Part shown: piece by piece, positions 1-13,550 of the stretch | Position numbering within the stretch: the stretch's first letter is position 1 | Layout of the letters: each line of letters starts with the position of its first letter | Assembly (NCBI GenBank): GCA_030141605.1 | Contig: JAQGDQ010000012.1 | Span: 1,134,359 to 1,198,358 of the forward strand | Direction: 5' to 3' | Origin: Tubiluchus corallicola | Taxonomy: Eukaryota; Priapulida; Priapulimorpha; Priapulimorphida; Tubiluchidae | DNA: 64,000 nt | Notes under the pieces: generated by a model | Database searches by the model: none | What the model was told of the DNA's origin: nothing | Seen by the model: the letters and a program-made list of their open reading frames with translations, nothing else | Program-made: the position numbers and the translations under genes

Positions 1-698
1 GCATTCAAGAAATTTTTTACATGATACGTGGTTTAGCTGTAAGCAGAGCAGAGATTTATAATGCTGTACATGTGCAGTACATGTTCACCACTGTTACCGT
101 AAATATTTATTTTGTTTTATTAATTGTTAAGCTATTATTTAATAGAAATTGTGAAATAGTAGATATTCGGATATTGTTATGGCTGTATATTTAATATTGC
201 ATAAACGATAATGGTAGTGTACTAATAAGTTGACAAAATGCATCATATTTGGTATTTGGTAACAACAGTCTTAACTCATCGCTTTATTTAAGCTATATAC
301 TTGCATGATGTTAGCCTATGTACTAGAGCTTTTGCACTAAAAATGATTGCTGCTTAGTGCCAAGTTGCCATCTGCTTTAAAAAAAAATCGTTCTTGAGTG
401 ATAATTTTTAAAACGGCGACCAAAAAAGGTCACACGTGGCCAGCTGACAAGATAAAACAGTCGTGGCCTAAACACCTGATTGTCTTTAGTGCCTTTACTG
501 GGGAAATCAGATTGTATTCAGTTAACACTTTGAGGCTTTCGATGCTCAACGTTGATGCCCTGCCATGAAAATTTTGATCTATGTATGCATACTGTGCGTA
601 TTGATAGCTGTGCCTCTCCAGCCTAACAGATCTGCAGTAACTCTTTGAGGCAGCTTTTGTCTTTGTTTTTGACTTTTGCGCTTTTTTCTACATTTCAG
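1..698. other. intron or upstream sequence of the methyltransferase gene, no exon recognised
   Basis: AT-rich sequence before the first recognisable methyltransferase exon. It ends in a good acceptor (pyrimidine run then CAG at 696-698), so it should be intron at least at its right end. I looked for an upstream exon that would encode the Rossmann core and saw none, so the 5' half of the gene probably lies left of the window. Confidence 0.5.
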
Positions 699-3098
699 CA
701 CCGGTGGAAGACATTGAAAAGTTATTGGGATGAAGGTAGAGATATTGTCGACCGTTTTTATGCGGAAATTAAGGTTCCATATGAAAATTGCTGTGCTTTT
801 AGGTATGTTTGTAATCCAATTTGTTCTACATCTGTAATCTGAATTGCAAGATTATTAATGGAAAGTCTGTTGTTCAAATCCAGGTGTAGTCTCGACTTTT
901 TCACATTTCTACTAGATGAATAAAAAGTTTTCGTCCCCCCCCCCCCCAAAAGCAGCTTTTATTTATTCTAGGAGCGTTTACACTAATGTCCTCATCAGCT
1001 GAGTTGACTACTATAAATTGAAGACTTGTGGCTGCACAAATGGCATTCTACTTTTCATGCATGCAGTAAAGATGAAAAAGTCTCACAACAGCACTTTCAT
1101 ATTTTTCACATTTCTTTCTTTTCATTCAGTTTTAAATTCAGTAACTGTGGCTTCATTCAATTATTATTACTTGACGTTTCTTTTCAAAAAGTGGTTTGGG
1201 TTGCTTAGCTGTGGCTATTTTTTCCATGATTTTATGTAGAAGCAATTATTGTTAACTGTATAATTTACTGCAAAATACAAAACAATTTTTTAATATTTTA
1301 GCTGAAACACCTAAATAATCTGTCAGACATTAACGCCTGACAGTTTATTTACAGATGTTTTTAGAAATATACTTGACAAGGTACATTTATTTAAACTTTG
1401 TCTTTTTCAGAAGCGATGATAGCCTTAATTACAAGTTGAATAATGTCACCATATCATCTGTAATTGGTTATTTGTCATCATGGTCTGCATATCATACATA
1501 TTTAACGGAAACTTCTGACACAGGATTGCTGCAGAAAGTTCAAAATGAGTGAGTTTTTATTCTGTTTCACCAGTAATCTTATTTCACATGTTATTTGTCA
1601 GTTTTGAGCAACATTAAAAAACCAAACTGGGTTGTTGCAAATTTCTGAGATCTAATTGAATGAATAAATGGTGAAAATTAGTAATTGAATTTTTTATTGA
1701 AATATTTAGTAAATGTGAATTGAGAAATACAGAGCAGATAAATAAAAAGCAAAATGCCTACAGATCCTATTGACTGCCTTGACTGCAATTTGAGCAAAGA
1801 ATGAAAGCTTTTCTACTTCACTTTTCAAGGAGGAAGTAAAGTTATAGTCATGATTATGTACTTTCCTCTCAGTTTCATAAATAAACTCCATAATGCTTTA
1901 AAAACAATTACTACACCTCAATCCTCGTTATACTGCCGCCATTATAAAGCGAGTGTCGCCATAATGCTAACTTTTGCCCTGTCCTGATTTTCAAAACATA
2001 TTAAATATAGTGAATACCGCCAACCTCATTTACCTACATCCACCAACGCATTTGCTGTGCCAAACGTTGACAATCGCTATGAATTACTACCCCCAAAATG
2101 CCATGGTATTGCAAAACAATGGTCCTTTAAAATAAAAACAATTATGATAATATCATAAAATTTTATGGATTTAAATTTTGTAGCAAGTGATTGTAGAAGA
2201 GTAAATTAAAGTAGAAATTTTAAGCTGACTAGGAGCACAAGCAAGGTCACGAATTTCGTAGTTGCCATATAGTGTAAATTGCGCAAACTGTGTACTGCAT
2301 CATGGTCAAGTTACTACTCTCAGATGGGCGATTTCATAATTGTCCAGTAGCAATATGCATGTCTGTAGGCCTAATTGAGCATTTTAGGAGTGGTTACACT
2401 AATAATACTTTACATTTTGCAAGTCATTAGCAGTAGTTCAGCAATTGTTATGTAACAGGTGCACTAATATAAAAATAATAAATTACTGCATATTAAAATT
2501 AACTGAGAAACTAAATTAAAGTTCTAAGATAGTTTAATTGTCAATATTTGGTGAATCTTGATGAACTTTGTTGAATATTTGGTGAAAACCCCCAATATTT
2601 ACTGCCAACCCCACTATAATGCCACATTCGGGTGTCCTAGACCTGGAGTTATAAGTTTGACTGTAAAATTAAAATAATACTAACTTCGTGTACGAATTAT
2701 TTTAGCCAAATGTCTAAACTATAACGTTTTTTATTCGTTTAAATTTTTTATGCTTTTTCATCGCAAACATTTCTAGTCACATTGCCACTATATTTATACT
2801 CGGAATGTGTTTACATTAACATCAGAGTTGGCTGAATGAGCATTTGAGACAGTTAGGCTACAGACTGCTGACTGTCACGGGTAGTCAAGCCTTGATGCTT
2901 GTTCAGATTGGCAATGATTAGTAAATGAAACATTATGCTGCATCTGCAAATTTGCATTTGGTGGAAGCAGTTACTGTATAATTGTTATTGTTTGCCAGGT
3001 TTTTGACAGCAATGGGTGAAACTGATCCAGATGTTGCTTGTATAAACATGGAGTTTCCAGTAACCCTCCTCATGGGAAGAAAGCCAACTTTTTTGTGA
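699..3098 (+). CDS. TMT1-like SAM-dependent methyltransferase, C-terminal three exons (5' partial)
   Basis: Three exons join in phase: 699-802, 1411-1548 and 2999-3098 (stop TGA 3096-3098). All junctions are GT..AG (donors GTATGT and GTGAGT). They encode about 113 residues: a W-KSYWDEGRDIVDRFY segment, then a segment with TISSVIGYLSSWSAYHTYL, then a short tail ending MEFPVTLLMGRKPTFL. This is the C-terminal part of class I methyltransferases of the yeast trans-aconitate methyltransferase (TMT1) type, where an aromatic helix (here YLSSWSAY) covers the active site and the protein ends in a 'fPV.lllgrK' strand. The SAM-binding Rossmann motifs are in missing upstream exons, so activity and substrate cannot be read here. 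The family is cytosolic and methylates small carboxylic acids in yeast; the animal substrate is inference. Proteins of this group are best known from fungi and bacteria, but the introns show the gene is at home in this animal genome. Confidence 0.8.
1911..2667. mobile_element. possible pogo/Tigger-like MITE remnant in a methyltransferase intron
   Basis: The left end (TA then CACCTCAATCCTCGTTATA) and the reverse complement of the right end (TA then CAGTCAAACTTATAACTCC) look like diverged inverted ends of the kind seen in pogo/Tigger elements. Both ends also carry a 'GCCA(C)..TATAATGCC' motif close by. TA dinucleotides flank both ends. The match is partial and there is no ORF inside, so this is a weak call. 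Confidence 0.3.
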
Positions 3099-3429
3099 TA
3101 GACTTGAATATTTTAATTGTTAAACATAAATTCCCAATGCTGCTGTTATCCTATAGTTAAACTGTCAAAAAGAGTCTCTGGTTTACATTTTAAACGCTTA
3201 AAAACTAAGATTTATGCAGAGCAGATTTAATCAAATTATTTTGTCTTGGTTGTAATTATTATAATCACTCCAAGAAGCACTTCACAAATCAAGTGATACT
3301 CTTATATCTGTATTCACAAACAGTGCAAAGATGTTCTGCTGTGGGAACTGTTTTTCATTTTTGCACTGTGCTTGTTAGGCTTAATACATGCAAGTAAGTA
3401 AAAGCAATAATGTATAACTAGCCAACCCC

Positions 3430-3682
3430 GCAAAAATAACACATAATGACAAACTACATCCAGCCACACCAGATCATACCCACCACATCACACCCACCAC
3501 ACCACTCCATACATACCACACCACCCAAACCACACTGCACCACAACTTCAACAACATACCATGCCACCAACCCCATGTCACACCCACCACATTGCACTCA
3601 CTACACCACACCATGCACAGTACGCTCACAACACTCACATCACATTATGATGGTGATGATTATGATGATGATGATGATGATA
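3430..3682 (+). repeat. CAC/ACC-rich low-complexity block followed by (GAT)n
   Basis: About 200 bases of imperfect CACACC/CCACA units on the plus strand run into a trinucleotide (ATG/GAT) repeat at 3643-3682. The long open frames here (His, Thr and Pro rich) are an effect of composition and not a gene. Confidence 0.75.
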
Positions 3683-4152
3683 CCTACAACACTAACATCT
3701 ACAACACAGCAACTTCTGTGTGTCATAACAAATGCTAGTAGACACATCTACCAATGATCAATAATGCACGAAAATGCTACACAGTTTTTGTTTACTGCTT
3801 CCTAGCTGATAATAGGCTAACAGAACTTACATGTAAAATCTATGACACTGTAGAATGGCATGTGATGACAACGCCTAGAACAGCTGCGTAATTTCTCAAA
3901 CTCAAAGACAATGGGTGTTCCAAGTAGAATGGATCACTGGGGGGTTAAAAAGGAACTTTGAAATATCCCCTTCCCATTTCGTCTAGTGGACATCTCTCCC
4001 AACGAAACTTTCCTGCCTTTAATAGACCATTTCGTCCTCTTTCAGGGCCTGATTCGAAAAATAAACCCCCAATGGGACCACGCTAGATCGAGACCTTTTG
4101 TATGATAAATAGATCACCAAAAATGGTGTAGTCGTTGGAGCTGTAGTCTTGT

Positions 4153-4154
<2 letters not shown>

Positions 4155-4184
<30 letters not shown>
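4155..4184. repeat. (TA)n microsatellite
   Basis: A perfect TA run of about 15 units. Confidence 0.9.
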
Positions 4185-4186
<2 letters not shown>

Positions 4187-5499
4187 ACCGAAATGAATAT
4201 ATACGATATGTACATGTATAGTACACATATAATGCATTTAATTTTTGAGTAAAATGTATCACTTTTGTAAGATTATAATTTCTTTATGATTGTTTATACA
4301 TGAAAATATAATAAATAAAAAAAAACTTGAAAAATTATCTACTAAAGCAAATCCTTTAATTGTTGCCAGCTTCTTTCACAAAATTTCTGTTTTTCACTAC
4401 AGACAGTTAGTGCTTATGCTTTTGATCTTTAGCCAAAATAATATCTTAGATATTTTAAGTTATTCTATTGAATTTAAATTTAGGCCTACTTTACAGGCTT
4501 GATGGTTTTAATTAATGTAGTTCTTGCAACAGGATCAGGACCTAGCTGAAACAAGATAATCCACAAGGCACTGGAGCAACAAAGCTGTTGTAGCCATGTT
4601 TGTGTGCATATAAATTATACATCCTACTTATTGAGAGAAATGCCTGTGTAGTATGGCAGGTAAAACGGCCCAGAATCAGTTTTCCTGGTCACTCATCGTA
4701 AATAGTCATGTAATGTTTTAAAGTATTGATATTATTAATTACTGCGTACCACAGATTAACCTAGATTTAAAGTTAATTATATTTTTAAATAACCTGATTA
4801 ATTTCTGTATTGCAAGTCAACTAACCATTGGAAATTTATTATAACTACTTAGCATAAGTAAATTAATACATGTACCGACTTTAGTGTCTAATGCCAGGGT
4901 TTAGTGTGGCTTTAGGGTTTTTAAGACCACCCTGTACTCGGGGCCATCCAGAGCCATTTTGGGCTCCGGGTCAGCAAGCATTAAGAGCCCCACTTCAAGT
5001 GGCAAAACATCACATAAAGCTGAAATAAATACAGAAATGACACCATTAATGTTGTGCTGCAAGAACCTAAGACACTGATGCTGTGATGACTGTAAGGAAA
5101 ACAAAAACCAGAAAATGCATATATTTTAATCTAACTAATTCCATTATTTCCAATGCCTCCACCAATCAAAAATGTACTACTGGTGAGAGAAAAACTAGAG
5201 AAAAGACAAAAAGAAATGGACAATTCACATAAACAACTTTATGAAGAAAAAACTAGCAGCTCTAGCTATATAAAACTCCTGCATCCTTAATCTTCTCAGG
5301 GGCCCCCTAGACACCCGGGGCACTGGCCTCCCTGCCACCTCTCTCGTAGGGCCTGCTTGTGGAGTCTGATGAAAACCACTCAAATTCATGTTAAATGGCC
5401 ACTTAAATGGTATTTAAGGTAGGATCCCGGGTTATCACCATGAACTTGAATTTTTCACACTTAGTGTCCTACTTAAAAAGTGGTTTTGATTTTTCTTAA

Positions 5500-5690
5500 T
5501 AAGGTAGATGCTCCTGGTCCAAGTACTAACTATATATGTTGCCTGTATAGTTGTCAAAAAAGGCAATATTATCTCCAGAGCAGCAGTTGGTGCTTGGAAT
5601 TACTTGTCATGCAATGTCATTGTCACTTCTGTAGTTGGTATGGGAAGTAAGTTCTGTGGTACAAGACTAAAGGACAGGATCTTTTACAGG
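5500..5690 (+). mobile_element. LINE reverse-transcriptase C-terminal fragment (decayed)
   Basis: The plus-strand frame contains ISRAAVGAWNYLSCNVIVT. This is the pattern 'R.A..WN.Lp..vv..tsv..F' that closes the ORF2 of many CR1/L2/jockey-type LINEs, where it precedes the 3' UTR. No RT core was seen upstream, so this is a 5'-truncated or broken copy. The open frame continues to 5855 but the rest is not recognisable. Confidence 0.4.
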
Positions 5691-6562
5691 TTTTGCAAAG
5701 CAACGCTTTTTGGGAAGCTCATTAACTGCTTGTGTAGTTTGTTGGGTTTGTGGTGTTGTGTAGCATCTATAGATGAATATACAACTGAGAAATGTTATGT
5801 CCTGATATTTCTTTATGACAGGCAGTTGCTGTCATACATTTCTGATCAGCTTTAGTTTGTTTGTTTATAACATATGCTGTCTCCCTTGGCAAACTAAGGA
5901 GTTTTGTTATGTTTATGGTAGGTTTTTCCAAACTTGTGTGTAAAAGATTTGGCTTCACTGCCTTAAACTTACTTTTTCTAACAGTAACTGTCCCCTTCCT
6001 CATTAAATTATTATTATTATTTTATCATCAAGTTAAAAGGAAACTTTTTAAAAGGAATTCAATGAAACTTTCAGATTTTTAATCGCAAATAAAAAGATTT
6101 TACTACTGCTGCTGTTGCTCCTACCAGTTCAGTAGTATGTTTGTTTAATGATTAATGAAGCTACCGGGTAATTATTATTTTCATTTCGTTGTTATTCAAC
6201 CTATTGGCTTGTGATGGTGTCAGTCTGTCATTTTCTTCCCGCGACGCGCACATCTAGCGCGGATTAACATTAATGAAAATTAAAATCCGTAAAGATCCGA
6301 TACGTCGTTTTTAATCCGCACATTCCTTATTTTCAATACTATATGCCCAATCCGATCCGTTCCGCAGTCGTGACTGCTATTCACTGCCTTTGCACATGGT
6401 GGGTGCGCTCCGGAACAGAAAGATCTAAAACGGTACTTTTTGCTAAACGTGTCGGTTTCTATTTAGTTTCTGTTTACTGTTTTGTCACTAAGTATTAATT
6501 TTATCAGACTCCCCTGGGTTTGGGAACCTTCATACGTACTATGGCAATACGTTATATGTGTA

Positions 6563-7246
6563 GGGCGTCGAGTAACCCATTAGCCGAAGTATGACGCGGC
6601 AAAATCCATGTGCTAAAAGCAGTGTCGTACATGGGCAGCCCAAGTAGGACACTAGCGATTTCTGTCGAGAATTGAGATTTATGACATACAAAAATATAAA
6701 AGTAAATTTGTTTTAGAAAAAAGTAACTTTATAATAATGATGGATAGTCTTTGACAATTTACAAATGTATTTTTTACAACAATATCATCACTATTGTTAG
6801 CTTCATTAATATCATCATAACAGTAAACTGAGTATCTAATGCTTTAAAGAGAGATACTGTGTCGCTAACCCGTTTACTTAGTAGAAAACAATTATTTGTC
6901 CAAGAGGGAGTGAAAAGGATCACCTGTCTGTTAAGCAAGACAAAATAAAAAATGATATACCTTAAACAAATGTTGGATCGCCTAAAAAGTGTGCTATTTC
7001 ACTTTAAAGAAGATTAATATTGGCAAATATTAATTCTTCTAGCTCAGAATAATTTTTTTTATTTTATCAGGTGAATAATAAATTATTCAACGTATATTGA
7101 CGTTTTTAATTATTATTATTATTCCATAAACAAGGACAACGGACAGTACGCTTAACAACTCAATTCGCGACCTGTTTCTAGTGTCCTACTTGGGCTAGCC
7201 CATGTACGCCAATTGCCTACTTCGGCTAGTGGGTTACTTGGCGCCC
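6563..7246. mobile_element. inverted-repeat element (MITE-like), about 0.68 kb
   Basis: The left arm (6563-~6676) and the reverse complement of the right arm (~7157-7246) align as GGGCG-C-AGTAACCCA-TAGCCGAAGTA, then TCGTACATGGGC-AGCCCAAGTAGGACACTAG, then GTCG-GAATTGAG. The left arm has about 20 extra bases between the first two blocks. The interior is AT-rich with no long ORF, as in a non-autonomous DNA transposon. The ends are clear, but I could not define a target-site duplication. Confidence 0.75.
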
Positions 7247-8918
7247 AATAATAAGTATTAGCGATTTTGGATCCGTATTGAGGTACGAAAAGTTAGCGTT
7301 AATATGATTGACGTGATGTGTAAAATCACAGCGTTTATCTAATATATCATAATCATCAGTTTACTTGACCTTTGCAATTAGAAAAAGTGATACTTTTCAA
7401 CTTGTTTTCTTGCACATTGAAAAAATTGATGTCAAACTTTCTAGCAAAGTCTACACATATAGAAACCATACATTGTGTGGAGCTCAGTAGGAGCAGTGAG
7501 TGATATATCATTAGCATAAGCTAAAGCACCGGCATAAATACTGCCAAATTTTCATCCTGTATCAAGCGCACTTCTCTTGCAATCAATCAATATACAGACC
7601 AAACAGCTGTGGTGATGGTACAGCACCTTACTCTGTTATTCCGTTACTTGTGTTACTCTACTGGAAATAGTAATATGTCTAGATCTAATACCCGACTATT
7701 TCAAGCAAATATGTTGATGTGTATAAAAAACACTGTATATAAATCTAACAATAACCAGATAGCATTACTTTTTTATGCAAAAGTTATTTATCTAAATAAT
7801 CCATAATAAGTGACTTTATCAAAAGCTTTAGAAGCGTCACGCAGTATACATTATACAGCAGACTCATTGTTAATATAATGATTAATTGTCACTTGAACCC
7901 AAACTGTTTGTTTGCTGTACACAACATAAACCCATACTTTAAAATAATAAGCCAGTCCAATAGTTTACTTAGAGGAGAAGACAAAGTGATGCCCCGTATA
8001 ATTACCTTTGTCACACATGTTGCCATGTTTATCTTTAGCAATAGGTTTGATAGTTGAAAAGGAGAAGGTTTTGCAGTACAATACCATGAGATAACATCAT
8101 ATTAAGTACAAACTTTTGAGTACATGATTATAATGAATGTGAGCCATTAATCAAATGATCTCTAGAAAATCCAGTAGAACCGTAATTTTTACCTGGCTTG
8201 AGATGCGAAACAGCACAAATTACAATATGAACAGAAAATGATTCATTTGGCATAATGTCATTTTCTGCTAAAACTTTTTAGTAGTTTTGCTAGGACTAGG
8301 AACTTATAATAAGATTAATGTTTTTTTGTGAGCCAGTGACATTCTTGGAGTACACTGTTATAGTGAAACTGTGACATTTTGCCACTTGGAGTAAACATTT
8401 TAAATTATTGAGAATTTTATTTTTTAGTTACATATGCCTCTGAAAGAGGTAAGTGTAATGCAAGCAAAATAGCTTTTTACGGAAAGTTTTTTTGAGATAT
8501 ACTTTAATATTTCCCTTTTGTCTCCCTTTAATAAAGCGTGTTCAGTAATCTGTCTCTTATCACTTCTTTGCTGCCTCTGTTATCAGAAATTTGCACAGTG
8601 CAGAAATTTTCCCCATAATGAAAAACAGCAGTGACCTACCCCTTCATTTAGGGTACTCCTTCGTTTCCAAGATTAAATAGATTTGAACTCATTTTAGTGC
8701 ATATATGCAGTATTGGTGAAATACACGAAGAAGGCAAGTTTGTCAAACATTGTAAATGTTACTTCATCATCATTTCAGAAGCAAGTTGTAGCAAATCGCA
8801 TTGTTTTCAGTCCCACAATTGTTTGTACTTGCAGGGCACAAACACGTTTAATTATAAATTAATTTAGTGAAGGCACAGCTGAAAACGACGATACTGTTGA
8901 ATACTAGTTAGGGCAAAG
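7247..8918. other. intergenic sequence upstream of the P450 gene
   Basis: AT-rich, with no recognisable exon, repeat or RNA gene. The promoter of the P450 gene should lie near its right end, but I see no clear TATA box or initiator that I would defend. Confidence 0.5.
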
Positions 8919-11900
8919 ATGCGAAACTTTCCACGATCATTTAGTTTTTGGAGAATTATTATGGAAGGCCGATATTTGGCTTCCTCAACAAGAATGCTGG
9001 ACTTATCAACATGTCGACCTTTGGGGCAATATTGTAGCTCTAGACTCTTGCAGAATGCCAGAAATGTGGAGAAATTTGTTCCTGGCATAACTGAAGTAAA
9101 ATCGTTTGCTGAAATTCCTCGAAAGCCTTCTTTGCCACTTATTGGACATTTATTTGCAGGTAAATTTTTTAAACCTATTATTATTGCATTCCATGAACTT
9201 TTGTATTTTCATCTTAGTGTTTAGCATAAATCACAAGCATTAAATCTGCAGTTTAGTTTCTAACTTTGCTTAGAGGTTAAAACTGCCTGCTGCATAAAAA
9301 TTCACATTTCCTGTCAGTAGGTGACTTACCTTGTGTTCGGGGATTCTTAGGCATTTTGCTATCTCTTGAAGTCTTTTGTTTTTATAGAATTACTTTCAAA
9401 ACACTTGCTGAAGAACTGAACACTGTACTTTTAGTAATATGCGAATACTTTGCAAATGCTGTGTAACTGTAACTGTAACGGTAGTCCATAGCCTTTTGTT
9501 TACTACAGGGATTTGTCTTCAAAGACCAGTTATTGTCTTCAAAGACTACAAAGAAAGTTGTTAATTGTGTTAAATGAGTCGAGGTGATACATTCAGCGAT
9601 AATTTTTGCAGATGTCATATGTATTGTTGTGGCATTGTACTGATTTCATTAATTAGATTATGACTGTGAATGGCAGAATGTTCTTAAACCATAGTGGTTG
9701 ATACCATGAGTATCCCCCCTACTGTCACTGTTGAATTGTGTGCTGCAAGGATGCAATCTCAGGCCTGCTGTGTCATGTTGAACTGGTAGTTCTGGTGGCT
9801 GAGCATATGATGTCTAATCCTAGCTCTCGGGTTCAAGTCTCAACTGGCTCACAATTTTCTGACGCCTCCTTTGTTTCTTCAACTCATTACCCGCAATGCA
9901 TAATAATTTTGCGAAATAAACGGCAATGGTTTATTAACATTCTGGCATTCATAATCATAATCTAATTAATGATGTCTTTAATTGCCAGGTAATTTTAAAA
10001 AAGAGTTGTACTGATTTCTGTTTTTTAATAATGCATTTTTCTGCATTCTCCTCTTATGATATAATTTGAAAGTTCTTTAATAAATGCCTACAAGTAATCA
10101 AAAAGGGAGCTCTAACTTTTGTCCAAAGACATTTTGGGAAATATAACCTGCTGTTCATCATGTTTCTTCATCATTCTGCTGTCATGCCAATCTGTTGTTC
10201 TATAACAGATGATATTTGACGAACAACAATATGTTTGTTGTTCTGTGATCATAAATTTTTATTGTTCATTGGTTAGTATGTTATTGTAGCTGTGAAATAC
10301 GACAAAAAAGCGTATAAGTTATTAGAAGACTGGCACCATGACCTGGGACCAATTATATTCCTAAAATTTGCTCATATGGAGATGATCAGCTTGAGTGATG
10401 CAGATGATTTGGAGCAGTTGCTTCGTTTTGAGCCAAAATATCCATCTAGAGTGGAATTCGAAATATGGAAACATTACAGAGAAGTGAGTGGTGAAGCATT
10501 AGGAGTCCTTCTAGCGTACGTATTTGGTTTTGTTGCTAACTCAAACAATTTTTTGCACTGTGGACATATGACCCTGAAGTGGAGCAATGATTGCTGGTGG
10601 CACGAGGACATATACAATACAAAAGTAGTTACATAGGTCATTTATGTCTAAAAATTTCCTAGATCATTGTTGATTTAATCAGAAACATTGCATGATAATT
10701 CATACTTATAACCATAAAATTGAAGTTTATTAAATTTGTGATGTGGAAAACAAATTCTTAAAAAGGAAAATGATAGCCAGCACGTGCTTAAGCAAAGACG
10801 TGGCTTTTATTCTAAGACAAACATCTGCTCATCTGCAATGTTTCGACCATAACATGGTCATGATCCACTTAATTCAAACTATAGTGTATAAAAATTTTAA
10901 AAATCTCATTGTGAATAGCAAACAAAAAGAAGTAGTAAATTGTGAACTTACAGGTCATGCAGTGCAATGCCAAGTGACAGAAAAAATAAAGTTATGTTAT
11001 TCCAGCACAGTTTATTCTCTGTCAAATGCCTGTGGGTGGTAAGAGAAACATTTGCACCAAACATGAACAATATTATAAATGAGCAGATTTACTGCTCTAT
11101 AATGGGCAAATAACAACCAGCCAAGCAAACAAACAAACAGCATTAGAGCACAATTTCCTTGACAGAGGTAAAAATAATTAAAATAATTATCCCCCACGGT
11201 GATCCTAATTCTAAGCTAATATTTAATAAGTGTGCCATTTTTTTCCTATTTTTCATTTTTGTCATTTTTTCCTGTGTTGTTTTAGCATGCATCAAATTTG
11301 TATGGTGTATGTAGCTGTCCTTGCCTGTGGTAACATTTATATGCCTGTTGGCTGCTAGTACATGGTAATATGACTGCCATTTTGGAAGTGACATTAATGT
11401 GATATAGTCATTTAGTTAGAAGTGTTCATGACATTTCTTTCAGAGAAGGCGAGTCCTGGCATTGGCAGAGACGGGCCATCAATCCATTGATGATGAAACC
11501 TCTGCAAGTAGCAACTTATAATCCTGCATTAAATGAAACAGCTACTGATCTTGTAAAACTGCTGGAAAATGTGAGAACCACGGATGACATAATTCCAAAT
11601 ATAAGGGATCGACTCTTCATGTGGGCTATTGAATGTATGGCTTCTGCTTATTTTGATGTTTGGGTAAATTTGCTGAACAGGATATTTGAAAAGTATGGGA
11701 GTCTTGGAGAATAACCTATATTAAAAATTATTGTCTTTTTATGTGATGTGTAATTTGGATCTAATGAGGCTTGATGCTAAATATGAAATCTTTGTTTGTA
11801 GCTACCGGCACAGTGCTGTTTGAAACTCGTCTGGGATGTTTGGAGATGGGCGGGCCAAAAGACAAGGAACTGTTTGATTTTGCTGTTTGTGTCAATGATA

Positions 11901-13449
11901 TGTTTATCTCCAGCGATAGGTTGTTTGCGTTTCCACCCTCCGTGGCGAAGTTTCTTCATCCGAGACTTTATAGAAAGCATATGAATGCATGGGATACTAT
12001 ATTTCGAATAGGTAGGACAGTTGGTATTTGGATTGCTGTAAGTTCTGCAAGTGGCAGTGACATTGCTTATTTCTGCTTTGAAATGTATAAGCCTTTAAAT
12101 GCAAAGTTTGTTTTCACCTATTAAGAAAGGAAAGGTATATTTTCTTTGCAGTTCCCATATGTTCTTTGATGTGAAAAATTAGGTCCCAATTTTGGTATTC
12201 ATTCAAACCAGATGATTTCATTAGAAAATGCTTCCCAGAACAGCAAAACTAACAGTAAATTGCAGAGTTTTTATCTCTTCCCATTATCCTTCTTAGCATT
12301 TTTGCATTGATTACATGAACTGGCATCACATTTTGTAATATACAGATCTAACATTACCTTTTTAAGGAAAGAAGTACATTGATGCCAAGCTAAACGAAGT
12401 TACATCAAATGTGGAAGACGTTAAGGAGAAAGGATTCCTGTTTAACCTTTTAACTAGGAAGGAGTTATCAAATGCAGAAGTGTATGGATCAATGATAGAC
12501 TTAATGATTGGAGCAGTGGATACGGTAAGATTGTAATTGTAGGGAGGGAGGGACATTTTAGGACTTGTTAGCTGTGTTTACTATCTGCGTACCTCAGGAC
12601 CCATATTCCAAAGTTAAACATTATAATTTTTTGGCTTTATAAATATGAACTATCAATATATACATTTAATTCCCCATGAATTTACATTTTTTGCATCTAG
12701 ATTTCAAAATTGAGAGTGATTTGACAGATTATGGGTGATAGTTGGAATTAATTAATGGGGCACCAGGCATTAGCTAAATACTATTGATCAAGGCATAAAT
12801 GACAAATTTAGTGTCTCAGTTGGGTTTTTAAACTGCTCTACTGACTTAGTGATGTCATTGCATGATGTCTTGGAAAAACGGAGATTTATTGGTGAAAATT
12901 TTTATAAATGCTAAAAGATTTTATTTTGTGAAGCATATTATTGGATGTAGATTTTATATATGTAATTAGTAACACTACTGGTGAGCCAGATTTTTCTTAA
13001 TTTATGAAAATAACAATTAATATTTTGCCAAAAAAGACTTTTGTGGTGAGGTTTTATTGTTAATTACCATGTATTATTAACTCTAGTACCAAAGCTTTGT
13101 GCACAATGAATAGTAATCGAGGAAATAATGCACAGCAGTTGCGAACCAGGTCATTACCAGCGAATGCTTCTGTTTCATCCGAAACAAGTTTGACAGAGAT
13201 CCAATAGAAAGCACAACGGCTAATGTATTAGACTTTTAGAAGAGGAGGAAATAGAACAAGTGAAAAGCCTGCTATGTAGTTATCTCTTTACAACTGCACA
13301 ATTTTCCATCAAAATTTCCCAGAAAAATCGCTCGGAGATCATTTGAAAAATAGATGTAGAAGCTATTTTAAAACTATATGAGTTTATGGGCCAGAATGTA
13401 CAAGATGAACAATCTACTGCTACTGCTACTGCTACTGCTACTGCTACTG

Positions 13450-13494
<45 letters not shown>

Positions 13495-13517
13495 ATAATA
13501 ATAATAATAATAATAAT

Positions 13518-13550
<33 letters not shown>

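Larger units (their letters stand above)
3099..6562. other. intergenic: low complexity, microsatellites and a LINE scrap
   Basis: No gene with animal-like exons was seen. The stretch holds an ACC/CAC-rich low-complexity block (3430-3640), a GAT/ATG trinucleotide run (3643-3682), a (TA)n run (4155-4184), a GC-richer block (4890-5360) of unknown origin, and a LINE C-terminal fragment (5500-5690). Confidence 0.6.

Noticed and set aside
3446-3757. 103-codon His/Thr/Pro-rich frame
   Set aside because: Composition artefact of the CAC/ACC-rich block and the GAT repeat; no start context, splice site or family.
4890-5360. GC-richer block with GGGCTCCGGGTCAGC and ACACCCGGGGCACTGG
   Set aside because: I tried to pair the two parts as inverted ends of an element, but the match is too poor to claim; left as unexplained intergenic sequence.
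5508-5855. 115-codon frame as a host membrane protein
   Set aside because: Its start resembles the C-terminal end of a LINE ORF2 (RAAVGAWN..), and the rest looks like random hydrophobic AT-rich translation.
6228-6400. Palindrome-like words around GCGGATTAA / TTAATCCGC
   Set aside because: The complementary words are short and unevenly spaced, so I could not define element ends.
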